From Chthoniobacterales bacterium (GTDB lineage Bacteria; Verrucomicrobiota; Verrucomicrobiia; Chthoniobacterales; JAATET01), in the NCBI GenBank assembly GCA_036569045.1, contig DATCRI010000062.1:1-48419 (forward strand): DNA of 48,419 bases, given 5' to 3'. The position numbers were made by a program, and so were the translations under genes. Below the pieces are notes generated by a model, which was not told the DNA's origin, did no database searches, and was given only the letters and a program-made list of their open reading frames with translations. This document shows, one piece after another, positions 17,549 through 25,618 of this stretch. Position 1 is the stretch's first letter, and every line of letters starts with the position of its first letter.

Positions 17549-18253
17549 ATGGCCGCGAGCACCTGGAAATATCTCGACAACCAATTCGACAACGCCACCG
17601 CGGAGAGCTACCGGCGGATGTTCATCCTCTGCACGGACCACGATTCGCGCCTTGACGGCCGAAAATCCGAGCCCGCCATCGCCCCGCTCGCCGTGCGCTT
17701 CCACCCCGTTTACGAGGCCTACGCCGTCGCCTATTCCCAGTGGACCGCCGCCAGCGGCGCCACGCGCGGTGGGGTGGCCGCCGTGCAGGCGCAGCTCGAC
17801 CTGCTCTCCTCGACGAAGGCGCGCCAGTGGGACGTGAAGACCCTCGCCGTGTTCGACTCCGGCACGCCCGAGCACACCGCCATCTGGCCCGACGGTCGCG
17901 GCCCGCTGCAGACCGGCGCGATTGATCCCCGCATCGCCGCGGTGAAGGCCCTGCACACCCGCATGCAGCCCCACGCCGCCGCGCTCGGCGCGCCGCTTCT
18001 CGCCGAGGTGCTCGCCTTCCACGCCGTGCTCCTTGCCTTGCGCAATACCCAGCAGGGCCACGAGGGCGCGAAGGATGCCGACACCACCGCGCTCGAGGCC
18101 GCCCGCGTGGCCACGGCGGAGATGATGTATGGCAACCTCGGCCTGCTGATGGATGCCTTCCGCGCCACTCCCGCCGCGGTGGCCGATTTCTTCGACCTCT
18201 CGATCATCCGCGATACCACCCCGGCCGAGCCGCTGCCGGCGACGCCCGCGTAA
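17549..18253 (+). CDS. Conserved-looking soluble protein of unknown function
   Basis: A 234-residue protein without signal peptide or membrane segment. It is mainly helical and Ala-rich (for example AAVKALHTRMQPHAAALGAP). The N-terminus WKYLDNQFDNATAESYRRMF and the segment CTDHDSRLDGRK are the most distinctive parts. A purine-rich AAAGAAAGGGA lies 6-16 bases before the ATG, one of the few starts here with a Shine-Dalgarno-like sequence. It lies downstream of the repeat array and ends 18 bases from a convergent gene. I do not recognise a family and assign no function. Confidence 0.7.
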   Translation: MAASTWKYLDNQFDNATAESYRRMFILCTDHDSRLDGRKSEPAIAPLAVRFHPVYEAYAVAYSQWTAASGATRGGVAAVQAQLDLLSSTKARQWDVKTLAVFDSGTPEHTAIWPDGRGPLQTGAIDPRIAAVKALHTRMQPHAAALGAPLLAEVLAFHAVLLALRNTQQGHEGAKDADTTALEAARVATAEMMYGNLGLLMDAFRATPAAVADFFDLSIIRDTTPAEPLPATPA

Positions 18254-18271
18254 AGGGGCGGCCGCCGTCGC

Positions 18272-18901
18272 TCAATCGCTCGCCGGCACTTCCTCGGCCT
18301 TCACGACCCGCGGCTTCCCCGTCTCGTCGAAGGCGACCGTGGCGTCGAGCGCGATCGCAATGTCGACCGGCTCGTCGTTGTCGAGATAGGACACCGTCGA
18401 CGAGCCGTGAATTTCCACCGTGTTCGCATCGCCCCAGCGAAGCGCATCCCACTTGTCCCAGATGCGCCGCAGCGATGTGTCGGCCGGCTTGTTCGCGGCT
18501 TTCAGCTCCCGCTCCCGGGCGGGTTTGATGATCTCGTCAAAAAGGAGCGCCTCCGGGGAACCGAGCGGCCGAAAAGCATCCCGCTGCCTCCGAAACAAGG
18601 CCATCGTCTCGTAACGCCCGCCGGCGCGAAAATTCACCGCGACGGACCGGGAATCCTTCGACCAGACGAGCGACACCTCCTCCCCGGCGGATGCCATGAT
18701 GTCCTCCGACAAATCCGCAACGCCCTTCCCGGAACTGGTCTCCACGATCCGGGCTCCGGACACGACCCCGTCGCTCTCGATGACCTCCAGCGCGAACTTT
18801 CCATCCGGCGACGGAAATTTGCGGGCCTCGTCCGGCTCCCCGGCCCACGCCAGGGCCCCGATGCCGAGAACAAGGGCGATGATTCTTCGCAAGGCAGCCA
18901 T
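18272..18901 (-). CDS. Exported protein of unknown function
   Basis: A 209-residue protein with an N-terminal signal (MAALRRIIALVLGIGALAWA, cleavage near AWAGE). The mature part begins FPSPDGKFALEVIESDG and contains VSLVWSKDSRSVAVNFRAGG, a strand pattern like a single beta-propeller blade of WD40/PD40 type, followed by a helical and a small beta region (VEIHGSSTVSYLDNDEPVDI). The ATG at 18901 is chosen because it begins the signal peptide. It is divergent from the ECF sigma gene at 19031, with 129 bases between. No function is assigned. Confidence 0.72.
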   Translation of the reverse strand: MAALRRIIALVLGIGALAWAGEPDEARKFPSPDGKFALEVIESDGVVSGARIVETSSGKGVADLSEDIMASAGEEVSLVWSKDSRSVAVNFRAGGRYETMALFRRQRDAFRPLGSPEALLFDEIIKPARERELKAANKPADTSLRRIWDKWDALRWGDANTVEIHGSSTVSYLDNDEPVDIAIALDATVAFDETGKPRVVKAEEVPASD

Positions 18902-19030
18902 GGTGCAGCGATATCCGGGGAGAAATCGCCGGGGAAGATTCGATTGGCCGGTCGTCGGGGGATTTTTTCGCCGGAATCGAAAATTCCCGTTAAGAAAGGG
19001 TCGCCCCGCGCGTTGGCCCAGTAACCAGCC

Positions 19031-19555
19031 ATGACCCCGGAATCCTTCATCGAGCGCACCCTGCGCCGCTACGAGCGCCCGCTCGTGAGCTACGCCCGGG
19101 CGATCACCGGCGACCTGGACTCCGCGCGCGACGCCGTGCAGGAAACCTTCCTGCGCCTCAGCCGGCAGAATCTCGAGGAAATCGAGCCACGGGTCGCTCC
19201 GTGGCTCTTCTTCGTTTGTCGGAACTGCGCGCTCGATCACTGCCGGAAGATTGCCCGCTTCTCCGCCGAGCCCGTCGATGACGACGCGCCGGACCACGGC
19301 CCCTCGCCCGCCGAGAGCGCCAGCGCGCAGGAGGACGCCGCCCGCCTCCGCCACCTTATCCAGCGCCTGCCCGAGCGGCAGCGCGAACTTGTGAGCCTGA
19401 AGTTCGACGCCGGTCTCAGCTATCGCGAGATCAGCGAAGCCACGCGCCTGAGCGTCTCGAACGTCGGCGTCCAGCTCCACAACGCCATCCAGACTCTCCG
19501 CACCCTGTGGAACCGCGATCCGCTCAAGGACGCGGAAAGCCTGCCCCTGTCATGA
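19031..19555 (+). CDS. ECF-type RNA polymerase sigma factor
   Basis: A 174-residue sigma-70 family protein with region 2 at about residues 10-80 (RRYERPLVSYARAITGD, DAVQETFLRL, PWLFFVCRNCALDHCRK) and region 4 at about 110-160 (LPERQRELVSLKFDAGLSYR, then EISEATRLSVSNVGVQLHNA, the helix-turn-helix). The stop codon overlaps the ATG of the next gene by four bases (19552-19555), which couples it to the anti-sigma-like/VWA protein. This is the second ECF system within 4 kb and is not a close duplicate of the first. Confidence 0.9.
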   Translation: MTPESFIERTLRRYERPLVSYARAITGDLDSARDAVQETFLRLSRQNLEEIEPRVAPWLFFVCRNCALDHCRKIARFSAEPVDDDAPDHGPSPAESASAQEDAARLRHLIQRLPERQRELVSLKFDAGLSYREISEATRLSVSNVGVQLHNAIQTLRTLWNRDPLKDAESLPLS

Positions 19556-21915
19556 ATTCCACCGCCGATCCCCGCATCACCGCCTACGCCCTCGGCGAAC
19601 TCACCGGCCCCGAGCGCGAAGCCTTCGAACGCGAACTCGCCACCTCCACCGCCCTGCAACACGCCATGAAGGAAACCATTGCCGTCGCCGAAGCCATCCG
19701 CGCCCTCCCCTCGGAAGAAGACACCCTTCCCGAAGAGCAGCGCGCCGCTCTCCTCGCCCGCTGCGCCGGGAATCTCGAGGCTGAGGCGCGGCAGCGCGCC
19801 ATCCGTCGCCGCGTCGGCGTTCTCGGCATCACCGCGCTCGCGGCGAGCATCACCGTGGCCACGATTCTCAGCCTGCCACGGAAAACCGCAACGCCCGTTC
19901 CGACGACGCCTCTTGCCGTAAACGCCCCGCCGCCGCCAACACCGGCCGAGCAATTGCCCGCGGCCAGCCCCGCGGGCACGCCGGTGCTCCTGGCCGGAGC
20001 GGACGGCTACGTGCAGGGGCACGACACCGGAAGCCTCGTCGCCCGCCAGCAGGAAGCGCCGCTGAGCGATTCCGAAAGATCGGACCTCGTCGGGGGCGGG
20101 CGGAAAGCCGAAGACCAGGAGAGTGCCGACATCCAGACGCGCGACCGCCTGCTGGCGCAGACGAAGGGACCCGCGCCCCAGACCGCAACCGTGGCCGCCG
20201 TGGGCGCCATTGCCCCGGCCAGCGCTCCGGCAGCAGCGCTGGCGCCCGCCCAAAGCCTTGCCAAGGTCAGACAGTCTCCCGAGCAGACTGGCCCCAAATC
20301 CGAAACTTTCTTCGGCTCCCCGATGGCCGGCGCGACCGCCGATCTGGCGACCGCGCCGCGTGGCGCTGAAACGGCCGGGTGGAGCGGCGCCGTCGATGAG
20401 GTGCGGGCGTTCCGGCATCCAGAGCCGTTCGACGCAGCGATTCGGGCGGGAGCGGAACCCGATGCGGAGACTTACGCGCCGATCACCGGCAATACCTTCC
20501 AGGCCGTCACCGCGGCGCCGCTGTCGACATTCTCGATCGACGTCGATACCGCGAGTTACTCGAACGTCCGTCGCTTCCTCGTCAGCGGCCAGCAGCCGCC
20601 GGCGGACGCCGTGCGCCTCGAGGAGCTCATCAACTACTTCCCTTACAATCTGCCGCAGCCGAAGGACTCGGCGCCGTTCTCCATCACCACGGAGGTCAGC
20701 CATGCCCCATGGAACGAGCGGCATCTTCTCGCCCGCATCGCGCTGAAAGGTCGCGACGTCGCGGTGGATAAGCTCCCGCCGAGCAACCTCGTCTTCCTCG
20801 TCGATGTATCGGGCTCGATGAAAGCCGACGACAAGCTCCCGCTGCTCAAGCGCTCGCTGCGCGAACTCGTCCAGCGCCTCACGCCCCTCGACCGCGTCGC
20901 CATCGCGGTCTACGCCGGCTCCTCCGGCCTTGCGTTGCCCTCGACCAGCGGCGAAGACCAATCGCGCATCCTCGCGGCCATCGACCGCCTCGAGGCCGGC
21001 GGCTCGACGAACGGCGCATCGGGCATCCGGCTCGCCTACGAAACCGCCCGGGAAAACTTCCTCAAGGAAGGCAACAACCGCGTGATCCTGTGCACCGACG
21101 GCGATTTCAACGTCGGCGTCACCAGCCACGACGAGCTCACTCGCCTCATCGAGCGCGAACGGAAATCCGGCGTGTTTCTCTCCGTCCTGGGCTTCGGCAC
21201 CGGCAACCTCAAGGACGCCACGATGGAAAGCCTCGCCGACAAGGGGAACGGCAACTACGCCTACATCGACTCGCCCGCCGAGGGCCGGAAGGTGCTCGTC
21301 GAGCAAATGGGCGCCACGCTCTTCACGATCGCGAAGGACGTGAAGATCCAGGTGGAATTCAATCCCGCCACCGTCGCCGGCTACCGACTCATCGGCTACG
21401 AGAACCGCCTGCTCGCGAAGGAGGACTTCAACGATGACACGAAGGACGCCGGAGAAATCGGGGCCGGGCACACCGTCACCGCGCTTTACGAGATCGTTCC
21501 CGCCGGTCAGCCCCTCCCCAACGACCGCACGGTCGATCCACTGAAGTATCAACCCGTCGAACCCTCGGAATCCGACAATCCAAAATCCGAAATCCAAAAT
21601 CCAAAATCCCGCGACCTCTTCACGGTGAAGCTCCGCTACAAGGCCCCTGACGGCGACACGAGCAAGCTCATCGAGAAAGTCGTCGGGCCCGAGGCCGGAG
21701 CCTTCGACCGGGCCTCGGAAAATCTCCGCTTCGCCAGCGCGGTCGCCGCCTTCGGCATGAAACTCCGCGGCGATGCCAACGACACGCCGATGGATTGGAA
21801 CGCGATCCAGAAGATCGCCCGCGCCAGCCTCGGCGAAGATCCCGGCGCCTACCGCGCGGAATTCCTCACGCTCATCGAAAAGGCCCGGCACCTTCGCGAC
21901 TCCGACGACGAGTAG
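19552..21915 (+). CDS. Membrane protein: anti-sigma-like N-terminus plus YfbK-type von Willebrand factor A domain
   Basis: A 787-residue protein. Residues 1-85 (ITAYALGELTGPEREAFERE, EEQRAALLARCAGNLEAEAR) resemble the cytosolic part of anti-sigma factors but lack the usual His-Cys-Cys zinc ligands. A transmembrane helix follows (VLGITALAASITVATILSL, about 88-106), then a Pro/Ala-rich linker, then the YfbK N-terminal segment (FSIDVDTASYSNVRRFLV, about 327-344). Next is a VWA domain with intact MIDAS residues (DVSGSM about 417-422, STNGAS, CTDGDFNVG), and a C-terminal DUF3520-like region. Near residue 677 the sequence NPKSEIQNPKS is encoded by an inserted CCAAAAT heptamer repeat. It is coupled to the sigma gene by overlap, so it probably controls that factor. 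Whether the VWA domain senses or binds a protein partner is unknown. Confidence 0.88.
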   Translation: MNSTADPRITAYALGELTGPEREAFERELATSTALQHAMKETIAVAEAIRALPSEEDTLPEEQRAALLARCAGNLEAEARQRAIRRRVGVLGITALAASITVATILSLPRKTATPVPTTPLAVNAPPPPTPAEQLPAASPAGTPVLLAGADGYVQGHDTGSLVARQQEAPLSDSERSDLVGGGRKAEDQESADIQTRDRLLAQTKGPAPQTATVAAVGAIAPASAPAAALAPAQSLAKVRQSPEQTGPKSETFFGSPMAGATADLATAPRGAETAGWSGAVDEVRAFRHPEPFDAAIRAGAEPDAETYAPITGNTFQAVTAAPLSTFSIDVDTASYSNVRRFLVSGQQPPADAVRLEELINYFPYNLPQPKDSAPFSITTEVSHAPWNERHLLARIALKGRDVAVDKLPPSNLVFLVDVSGSMKADDKLPLLKRSLRELVQRLTPLDRVAIAVYAGSSGLALPSTSGEDQSRILAAIDRLEAGGSTNGASGIRLAYETARENFLKEGNNRVILCTDGDFNVGVTSHDELTRLIERERKSGVFLSVLGFGTGNLKDATMESLADKGNGNYAYIDSPAEGRKVLVEQMGATLFTIAKDVKIQVEFNPATVAGYRLIGYENRLLAKEDFNDDTKDAGEIGAGHTVTALYEIVPAGQPLPNDRTVDPLKYQPVEPSESDNPKSEIQNPKSRDLFTVKLRYKAPDGDTSKLIEKVVGPEAGAFDRASENLRFASAVAAFGMKLRGDANDTPMDWNAIQKIARASLGEDPGAYRAEFLTLIEKARHLRDSDDE
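21580..21607. repeat. CCAAAAT heptamer repeat (4 units) inside the VWA gene
   Basis: Four consecutive seven-base units: CCAAAAT, CCGAAAT, CCAAAAT, CCAAAAT. They sit in the linker between the VWA domain and the C-terminal domain and are translated as part of NPKSEIQNPKS. AT-rich in a GC-rich gene, so clearly foreign to local base use. A nearly identical 28-base block occurs at 25074-25101. Confidence 0.85.
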
Positions 21916-21930
21916 CGAAGAACGCCGCCG

Positions 21931-22743
21931 TCAGGACGCCGCGAAGCGAAACGCCCGGGGCTGCATGCCGGTGTGCTTCTTGAACCAGCGCGAAAAGTAA
22001 TTTTGGTCCACAAAGCCCATCGCCTCGCCGACATCCTTCACGAGCCCATTCTCGCGCAGCAGCCGCTTCGCCCGCTCGACCTGCTGCGCATTGCGATACT
22101 CGCCGAGCGTCTGGCCGGTGGACTGCTTGAAAATGCGATTGAGGTAATCGGTCTGGTAGCCCAGCCGTTGCGCGAGGTCGGCAATGCTCGCCTCTGCCGA
22201 CTCGGGCCTGCGCAACAGGCGGTCGAAATCCCGGACGAACGGCGGAACGTGATTCTGCCGCGGCGGCAGCACACTCAGCGTCCGCAAAAACACATCCGCC
22301 ACGCGCAGGGCGGCGGAGGCCACCATCAGCCGGCAGGCCGAGTCATTCGGATCGCGCAGCCGGATGAGCGTCGAGAGTTCCCGCCGGATCGCCGCGGCGT
22401 CCGCCAGCACGAGGCCAGCCACGCGAAAGCCATGTTTCGTCGCCCCGCGCAGATCGAGGTCGAGGACCAGGCAGAGCGGGCGCCGCCCCACCGTTTCACG
22501 AAAGGCGTGCTCCGTGCGCGGGGGCAGCAGCGCGACGGTGAGCGGGCGGATCTCCCGCTCCTCGCCAGCCACCCGCATCGCGCCGCGTCCGCTCAGGTAG
22601 CAGAGGATTTGCACGAAATTGTGCGAATGCTCGGAGAGACTATCGACCTCGGGCAGATGGCGGTTCAGTCGCAGACGCCGCAACGTGAGCCCTGGCAGGC
22701 GGACATTCAGCTCCTGGAGCAAAAGCGGACGGTAATTTTTCAC
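21931..22743 (-). CDS. AraC family transcriptional regulator
   Basis: A 270-residue regulator. The N-terminal 130 residues are an AraC-type cupin sensor domain (SEHSHNFVQILCYLSGRGAM, then LLPPRTEHAF), and the C-terminal about 100 residues have two helix-turn-helix motifs (SIADLAQRLGYQTDYLNRIF and VKDVGEAMGFVDQNYFSRWF, followed by KKHTGMQPRAFR), as in all AraC/XylS members. It is divergent from the uronate operon starting at 22866, with 122 bases between, so it is the likely regulator of that operon, sensing a sugar or sugar acid. It ends 15 bases from the convergent VWA gene. Confidence 0.93.
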   Translation of the reverse strand: MKNYRPLLLQELNVRLPGLTLRRLRLNRHLPEVDSLSEHSHNFVQILCYLSGRGAMRVAGEEREIRPLTVALLPPRTEHAFRETVGRRPLCLVLDLDLRGATKHGFRVAGLVLADAAAIRRELSTLIRLRDPNDSACRLMVASAALRVADVFLRTLSVLPPRQNHVPPFVRDFDRLLRRPESAEASIADLAQRLGYQTDYLNRIFKQSTGQTLGEYRNAQQVERAKRLLRENGLVKDVGEAMGFVDQNYFSRWFKKHTGMQPRAFRFAAS

Positions 22744-22773
22744 GAAACGGCGAGTCGACGAACCACGGAGCCG

Positions 22774-22801
22774 ACAAAGACAAAAATAAAGTCGTCTTTG
22801 T
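22774..22801. promoter_or_regulatory. Inverted repeat between the AraC regulator and the uronate operon
   Basis: ACAAAGAC (22774-22781), 12 bases, then GTCTTTGT (22794-22801): perfect eight-base arms in the AT-rich middle of the divergent intergenic region. The arms are separated by about two helical turns centre to centre, as expected for a dimeric regulator. Candidate operator for the adjacent AraC-type protein, inferred from position only. Confidence 0.45.
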
Positions 22802-22865
22802 GCTATTTCTCAAGGTAAACGTCATAACGCTCGCCCCTCGCCCGCGCTAGCTTTCCCCCCACAAT

Positions 22866-23657
22866 ATGTCGTCCCCAGCAGTCGTCCTTGTCACCGGCTC
22901 CAGTCGTGGTCTTGGCCGCGGCGTCGCCGAGCGCCTCGCCGCCACCGGCTACAGCGTCGCCATCCACTACGCCAGCAACTCGGCCGCCGCCGAGGAAACC
23001 GCGGAAGCCTGCCGCAGGCTGGCCCCGAATCCCGGGCAGACCTTTGCCACCGTCGGCGGCAACATCGGCACCGCCGAAGGTCGCCAGGCCCTCTTCGACG
23101 GCACGCTCGCCGCATTCGGCCATCTCGACGCTCTCGTGAACAACGCCGGCATCGCCCCCCGCGTCCGCGCCGACATCACCGAGGCCACCGAGGACATCTT
23201 CGACGAGGTCATCGCCGTCAATCTCAAGGGCCCCTATTTCCTCTCGCAGCTCGCGGTGAAATCCTGGCTGGCAAATCCCGGCAAGTCCCGCCTCTCGACT
23301 GGCTACAAGCTCGTTTTCGTCAGCTCGCTCTCAGCGAACACCGCATCGATCAATCGCGGCGAATACTGCATCTCCAAGGCCGGTCTTGCCATGGCCAGCC
23401 AGCTTTGGGCGGTGCGCCTCGCCGCCGACGGCATCCAGGTGATGGAACTTCGCCCGGGCATCATGGCCACGGACATGACCGCCGGCGTGAAGGACAAATA
23501 CGACGCGCTTCTCGCGAGCGGCCTCGTCCCGCAGATGCGCTGGGGCAGGCCCGAGGACGTCGGCACCGCCGTGGAATCCATCCTCGCGGGTCAATTCCCC
23601 TTCTCCACCGGCGATGTCATCAACCTCGACGGCGGCTTTCACCTGCGCCGCCTGTAA
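22866..23657 (+). CDS. SDR family oxidoreductase (3-ketoacyl-ACP reductase/KduD-like)
   Basis: A 263-residue short-chain dehydrogenase. The NAD(P)-binding motif TGSSRGLG is at residues 11-18, NNAG near 91-94, and the catalytic Ser-Tyr-Lys set is seen as VSSLSA and YCISKAG (Tyr and Lys about 167 and 171). RPGIMATDM and INLDGGFHLRR close the Rossmann domain, as usual. It is first in the uronate gene set, so a KduD-like role, reducing 2,5-diketo-3-deoxygluconate to 2-keto-3-deoxygluconate, is a reasonable inference. Sequence alone supports only the SDR family. The start ATG follows a poly-C leader with no Shine-Dalgarno sequence. Confidence 0.85.
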   Translation: MSSPAVVLVTGSSRGLGRGVAERLAATGYSVAIHYASNSAAAEETAEACRRLAPNPGQTFATVGGNIGTAEGRQALFDGTLAAFGHLDALVNNAGIAPRVRADITEATEDIFDEVIAVNLKGPYFLSQLAVKSWLANPGKSRLSTGYKLVFVSSLSANTASINRGEYCISKAGLAMASQLWAVRLAADGIQVMELRPGIMATDMTAGVKDKYDALLASGLVPQMRWGRPEDVGTAVESILAGQFPFSTGDVINLDGGFHLRRL

Positions 23658-23679
23658 TCTTCAGTCCTCCCTTTTGTAA

Positions 23680-25062
23680 ATGATCACTCTCCGCACCGAC
23701 CTCACGCCCGCTGCCCTTCTCCCGAAGCTGGAGAAGCTCTGGGAAGCCTCCGCTCCGAAGATCCTCTCGATCGACGCCGACGAGAAGCCCGGCAGCGCCA
23801 CGCCCGTCTTCACCGTCGCCGGCAAATACACCGCCCGCGGCTGGACCGAGTGGACCCAGGGCTTCGTCTACGGCTCCGCGATTCTCCAATACGACGCCAC
23901 CGGCGACGAAAGCTTCCTCGAGCTCGGCCGCACCCGCACGCGCGACCGCATGGCGCATCACATCACGCACATCGGCGTGCACGACCATGGGTTCAACAAC
24001 GTCTCGACCTACGGCAATCTCCTCCGCCTGATGGTCGAGGGCAAAATCCCGTTCAACCAGACCGAGAAGGATTTCTACGAGCTCGCGCTCAAGTGCACCG
24101 GCGCCGTGCAGGCTGCTCGCTGGACCGATATCGCCGACGGCGGCGGCTATATCTACTCGTTCAACGGCCCGCACTCGCTCTTTGCCGACACGATTCGCTC
24201 GCTTCGCGCGCTCTCCGTCTCGCACGCGCTCGGCCACGTCCTCATGGGCGAGAAGGACCGCAAGATTTCGCTCCTCGATCGCCTGCTCAAGCATGCGAAG
24301 ACGACCGCCGATTACGCGGTTTTCTACGGCGAGGGCCGTGATTTCTACGACCTCCGCGGTCGCACCGCTCACGAGAGCATCTTCAATCTCAACGACGGCA
24401 ACTTCCGCTGCCCGAATTCCCAGCAGGGCTACTCGCCCTTCACCACATGGACCCGCGGCCTCTCGTGGATCATGGCCGGTTATCCGGAGCAGCTCGAATG
24501 GGTCGCCACCCTCTCGGACGAAGCGCTGGAGCCGTTTGGCGGTCTCGCCGCGGTCGAGGAACTCCTCCTCAGGCCCGCGCTCGCCTCGTGCGATTTCTAC
24601 CTCGAGCACACGCCGACGGACGGCATCCCGTATTGGGACACCGGCGCTCCGAATCTCCACCGCCTCGGCGATTACCTCGACCGCCCCGCGCAGATCGACA
24701 ACGACTGGGAACCGGTCGACAGCTCCGCGGCCGCCATCGCCGCGCAGGGTCTGCTCCGCCTCGGCCGCTACCTCGAAAGCAAGGGCGACGCCCGCGGCAC
24801 GAAGTATTGGCAGGCCGGTCTGACCGTCGCCGACACCGTGCTCTCCGAGCCGTATCTTTCCACCGACCCGAACCACCAGGGTCTCATCCTGCACTCGATC
24901 TATCACCAGCCGAACGGCTGGGATTACGTCCCGCCCGGCAGCAAGGTCGCGAAGGGCGAGTCCTCGATGTGGGGCGACTATCACGCCCGCGAACTCGCCC
25001 TCTACCTGCAGCGCCTCGCCAAGGACGAGCCCTACTACACGTTCTTCGCCGGCGTCGCCTGA
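23680..25062 (+). CDS. Glycoside hydrolase family 88 protein (unsaturated glucuronyl hydrolase)
   Basis: A 460-residue (alpha/alpha)6-barrel enzyme. GH88 landmarks are DHGFNNVSTYGNLLRLM (about residues 102-118, containing the first conserved Asp), SQQGYSPFTTWTRGLSWIM (about 247-265), DWEPVDSSAAAIAAQGLLRL (about 342-361) and a final SSMWGDYHARELALYLQRL. These enzymes hydrate and release the unsaturated uronic acid left at chain ends by polysaccharide lyases. No signal peptide is seen, so it acts in the cytosol on imported oligosaccharides. It is followed by genes for 2-keto-3-deoxygluconate breakdown, which fits. The related GH105 family acts on unsaturated rhamnogalacturonyl units and is the main alternative. 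Confidence 0.86.
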   Translation: MITLRTDLTPAALLPKLEKLWEASAPKILSIDADEKPGSATPVFTVAGKYTARGWTEWTQGFVYGSAILQYDATGDESFLELGRTRTRDRMAHHITHIGVHDHGFNNVSTYGNLLRLMVEGKIPFNQTEKDFYELALKCTGAVQAARWTDIADGGGYIYSFNGPHSLFADTIRSLRALSVSHALGHVLMGEKDRKISLLDRLLKHAKTTADYAVFYGEGRDFYDLRGRTAHESIFNLNDGNFRCPNSQQGYSPFTTWTRGLSWIMAGYPEQLEWVATLSDEALEPFGGLAAVEELLLRPALASCDFYLEHTPTDGIPYWDTGAPNLHRLGDYLDRPAQIDNDWEPVDSSAAAIAAQGLLRLGRYLESKGDARGTKYWQAGLTVADTVLSEPYLSTDPNHQGLILHSIYHQPNGWDYVPPGSKVAKGESSMWGDYHARELALYLQRLAKDEPYYTFFAGVA

Positions 25063-25073
25063 GTCCCCCCAAT

Positions 25074-25101
25074 CCAAAATCGAAAATCCAAAATCCAAAA
25101 T
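25074..25101. repeat. CCAAAAT heptamer repeat (4 units) before the cupin gene
   Basis: CCAAAAT, CGAAAAT, CCAAAAT, CCAAAAT, ending three bases before the cupin ATG at 25105. It fills nearly the whole 42-base gap between the GH88 and cupin genes, where a ribosome-binding site would be. It differs from the block at 21580-21607 only in the second unit. Confidence 0.85.
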
Positions 25102-25104
25102 TCG

Positions 25105-25557
25105 ATGATCATCTCCGACCTCGCGCAAACTGAAGGCCGCCGGTTCCCGGCCCGTCGCCGCACGCAGAATCTCGTCAATGGCGTCGCGCCCATCCAGGCG
25201 TCGAACTTCGCCATGGGCAACGTCACGCTCGATCCGAACGGCGGCCAGGTTCCCTGGCACAACCAGGAGCAGGAAGAAGTCTACTTTGTCGTCGATGGCA
25301 CCGCGGAAATGTGCCTCGGCGAGGAACGTCGCACGCTCACGAGCGGCCAGGCGGTCTACATCCCGTCGGGCGTGTTCCACCAGCTCACGAACATCGGCGA
25401 CACCCCGCTGCGCATGATCTACGTCTATGGCCCCGCCGGCGATGTCGCCCACTGGCGCCAGGAACTCGACGGCACCCTCCCGCCGGCCGGCGTGGGCGAC
25501 ACGCCGCCGCTCCCCGCCGGCGCTCATCCGCAGTGCACCGACAAGCCCTCCGCTTAA
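25105..25557 (+). CDS. Cupin domain protein, candidate uronate-processing (KdgF-like) enzyme
   Basis: A 150-residue single-domain cupin. Motif 1 is [20 protein letters not shown] (about residues 50-69) and motif 2 is [19 protein letters not shown] (about 79-97), with His and Glu/Gln residues placed to bind one metal ion. A Pro-rich tail follows. Its place between GH88 and the 2-keto-3-deoxygluconate genes suggests it handles unsaturated or ketonised uronates, as KdgF cupins do, or replaces KduI isomerase, which is absent. That role is inference; generic cupins are very diverse. Its start is abutted by the heptamer repeat and has no Shine-Dalgarno sequence. Confidence 0.8.
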   Translation: MIISDLAQTEGRRFPARRRTQNLVNGVAPIQASNFAMGNVTLDPNGGQVPWHNQEQEEVYFVVDGTAEMCLGEERRTLTSGQAVYIPSGVFHQLTNIGDTPLRMIYVYGPAGDVAHWRQELDGTLPPAGVGDTPPLPAGAHPQCTDKPSA

Positions 25558-25618
25558 GGAATTCCCAAATCTCCCTTCAACTCCCCCTCGAGCCATTAAC
25601 ACCGAACCTCCAACCACT

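Noticed and set aside
19420-21891. Minus-strand open frame of about 820 codons opposite the sigma/VWA genes
   Set aside because: Antisense to two genes with clear families; no recognisable domain.
22798-22828. TTGTGC/CATAAC as promoter of the uronate operon
   Set aside because: The -35 and -10 matches are weak and the 19-base spacing is too long to call with confidence.
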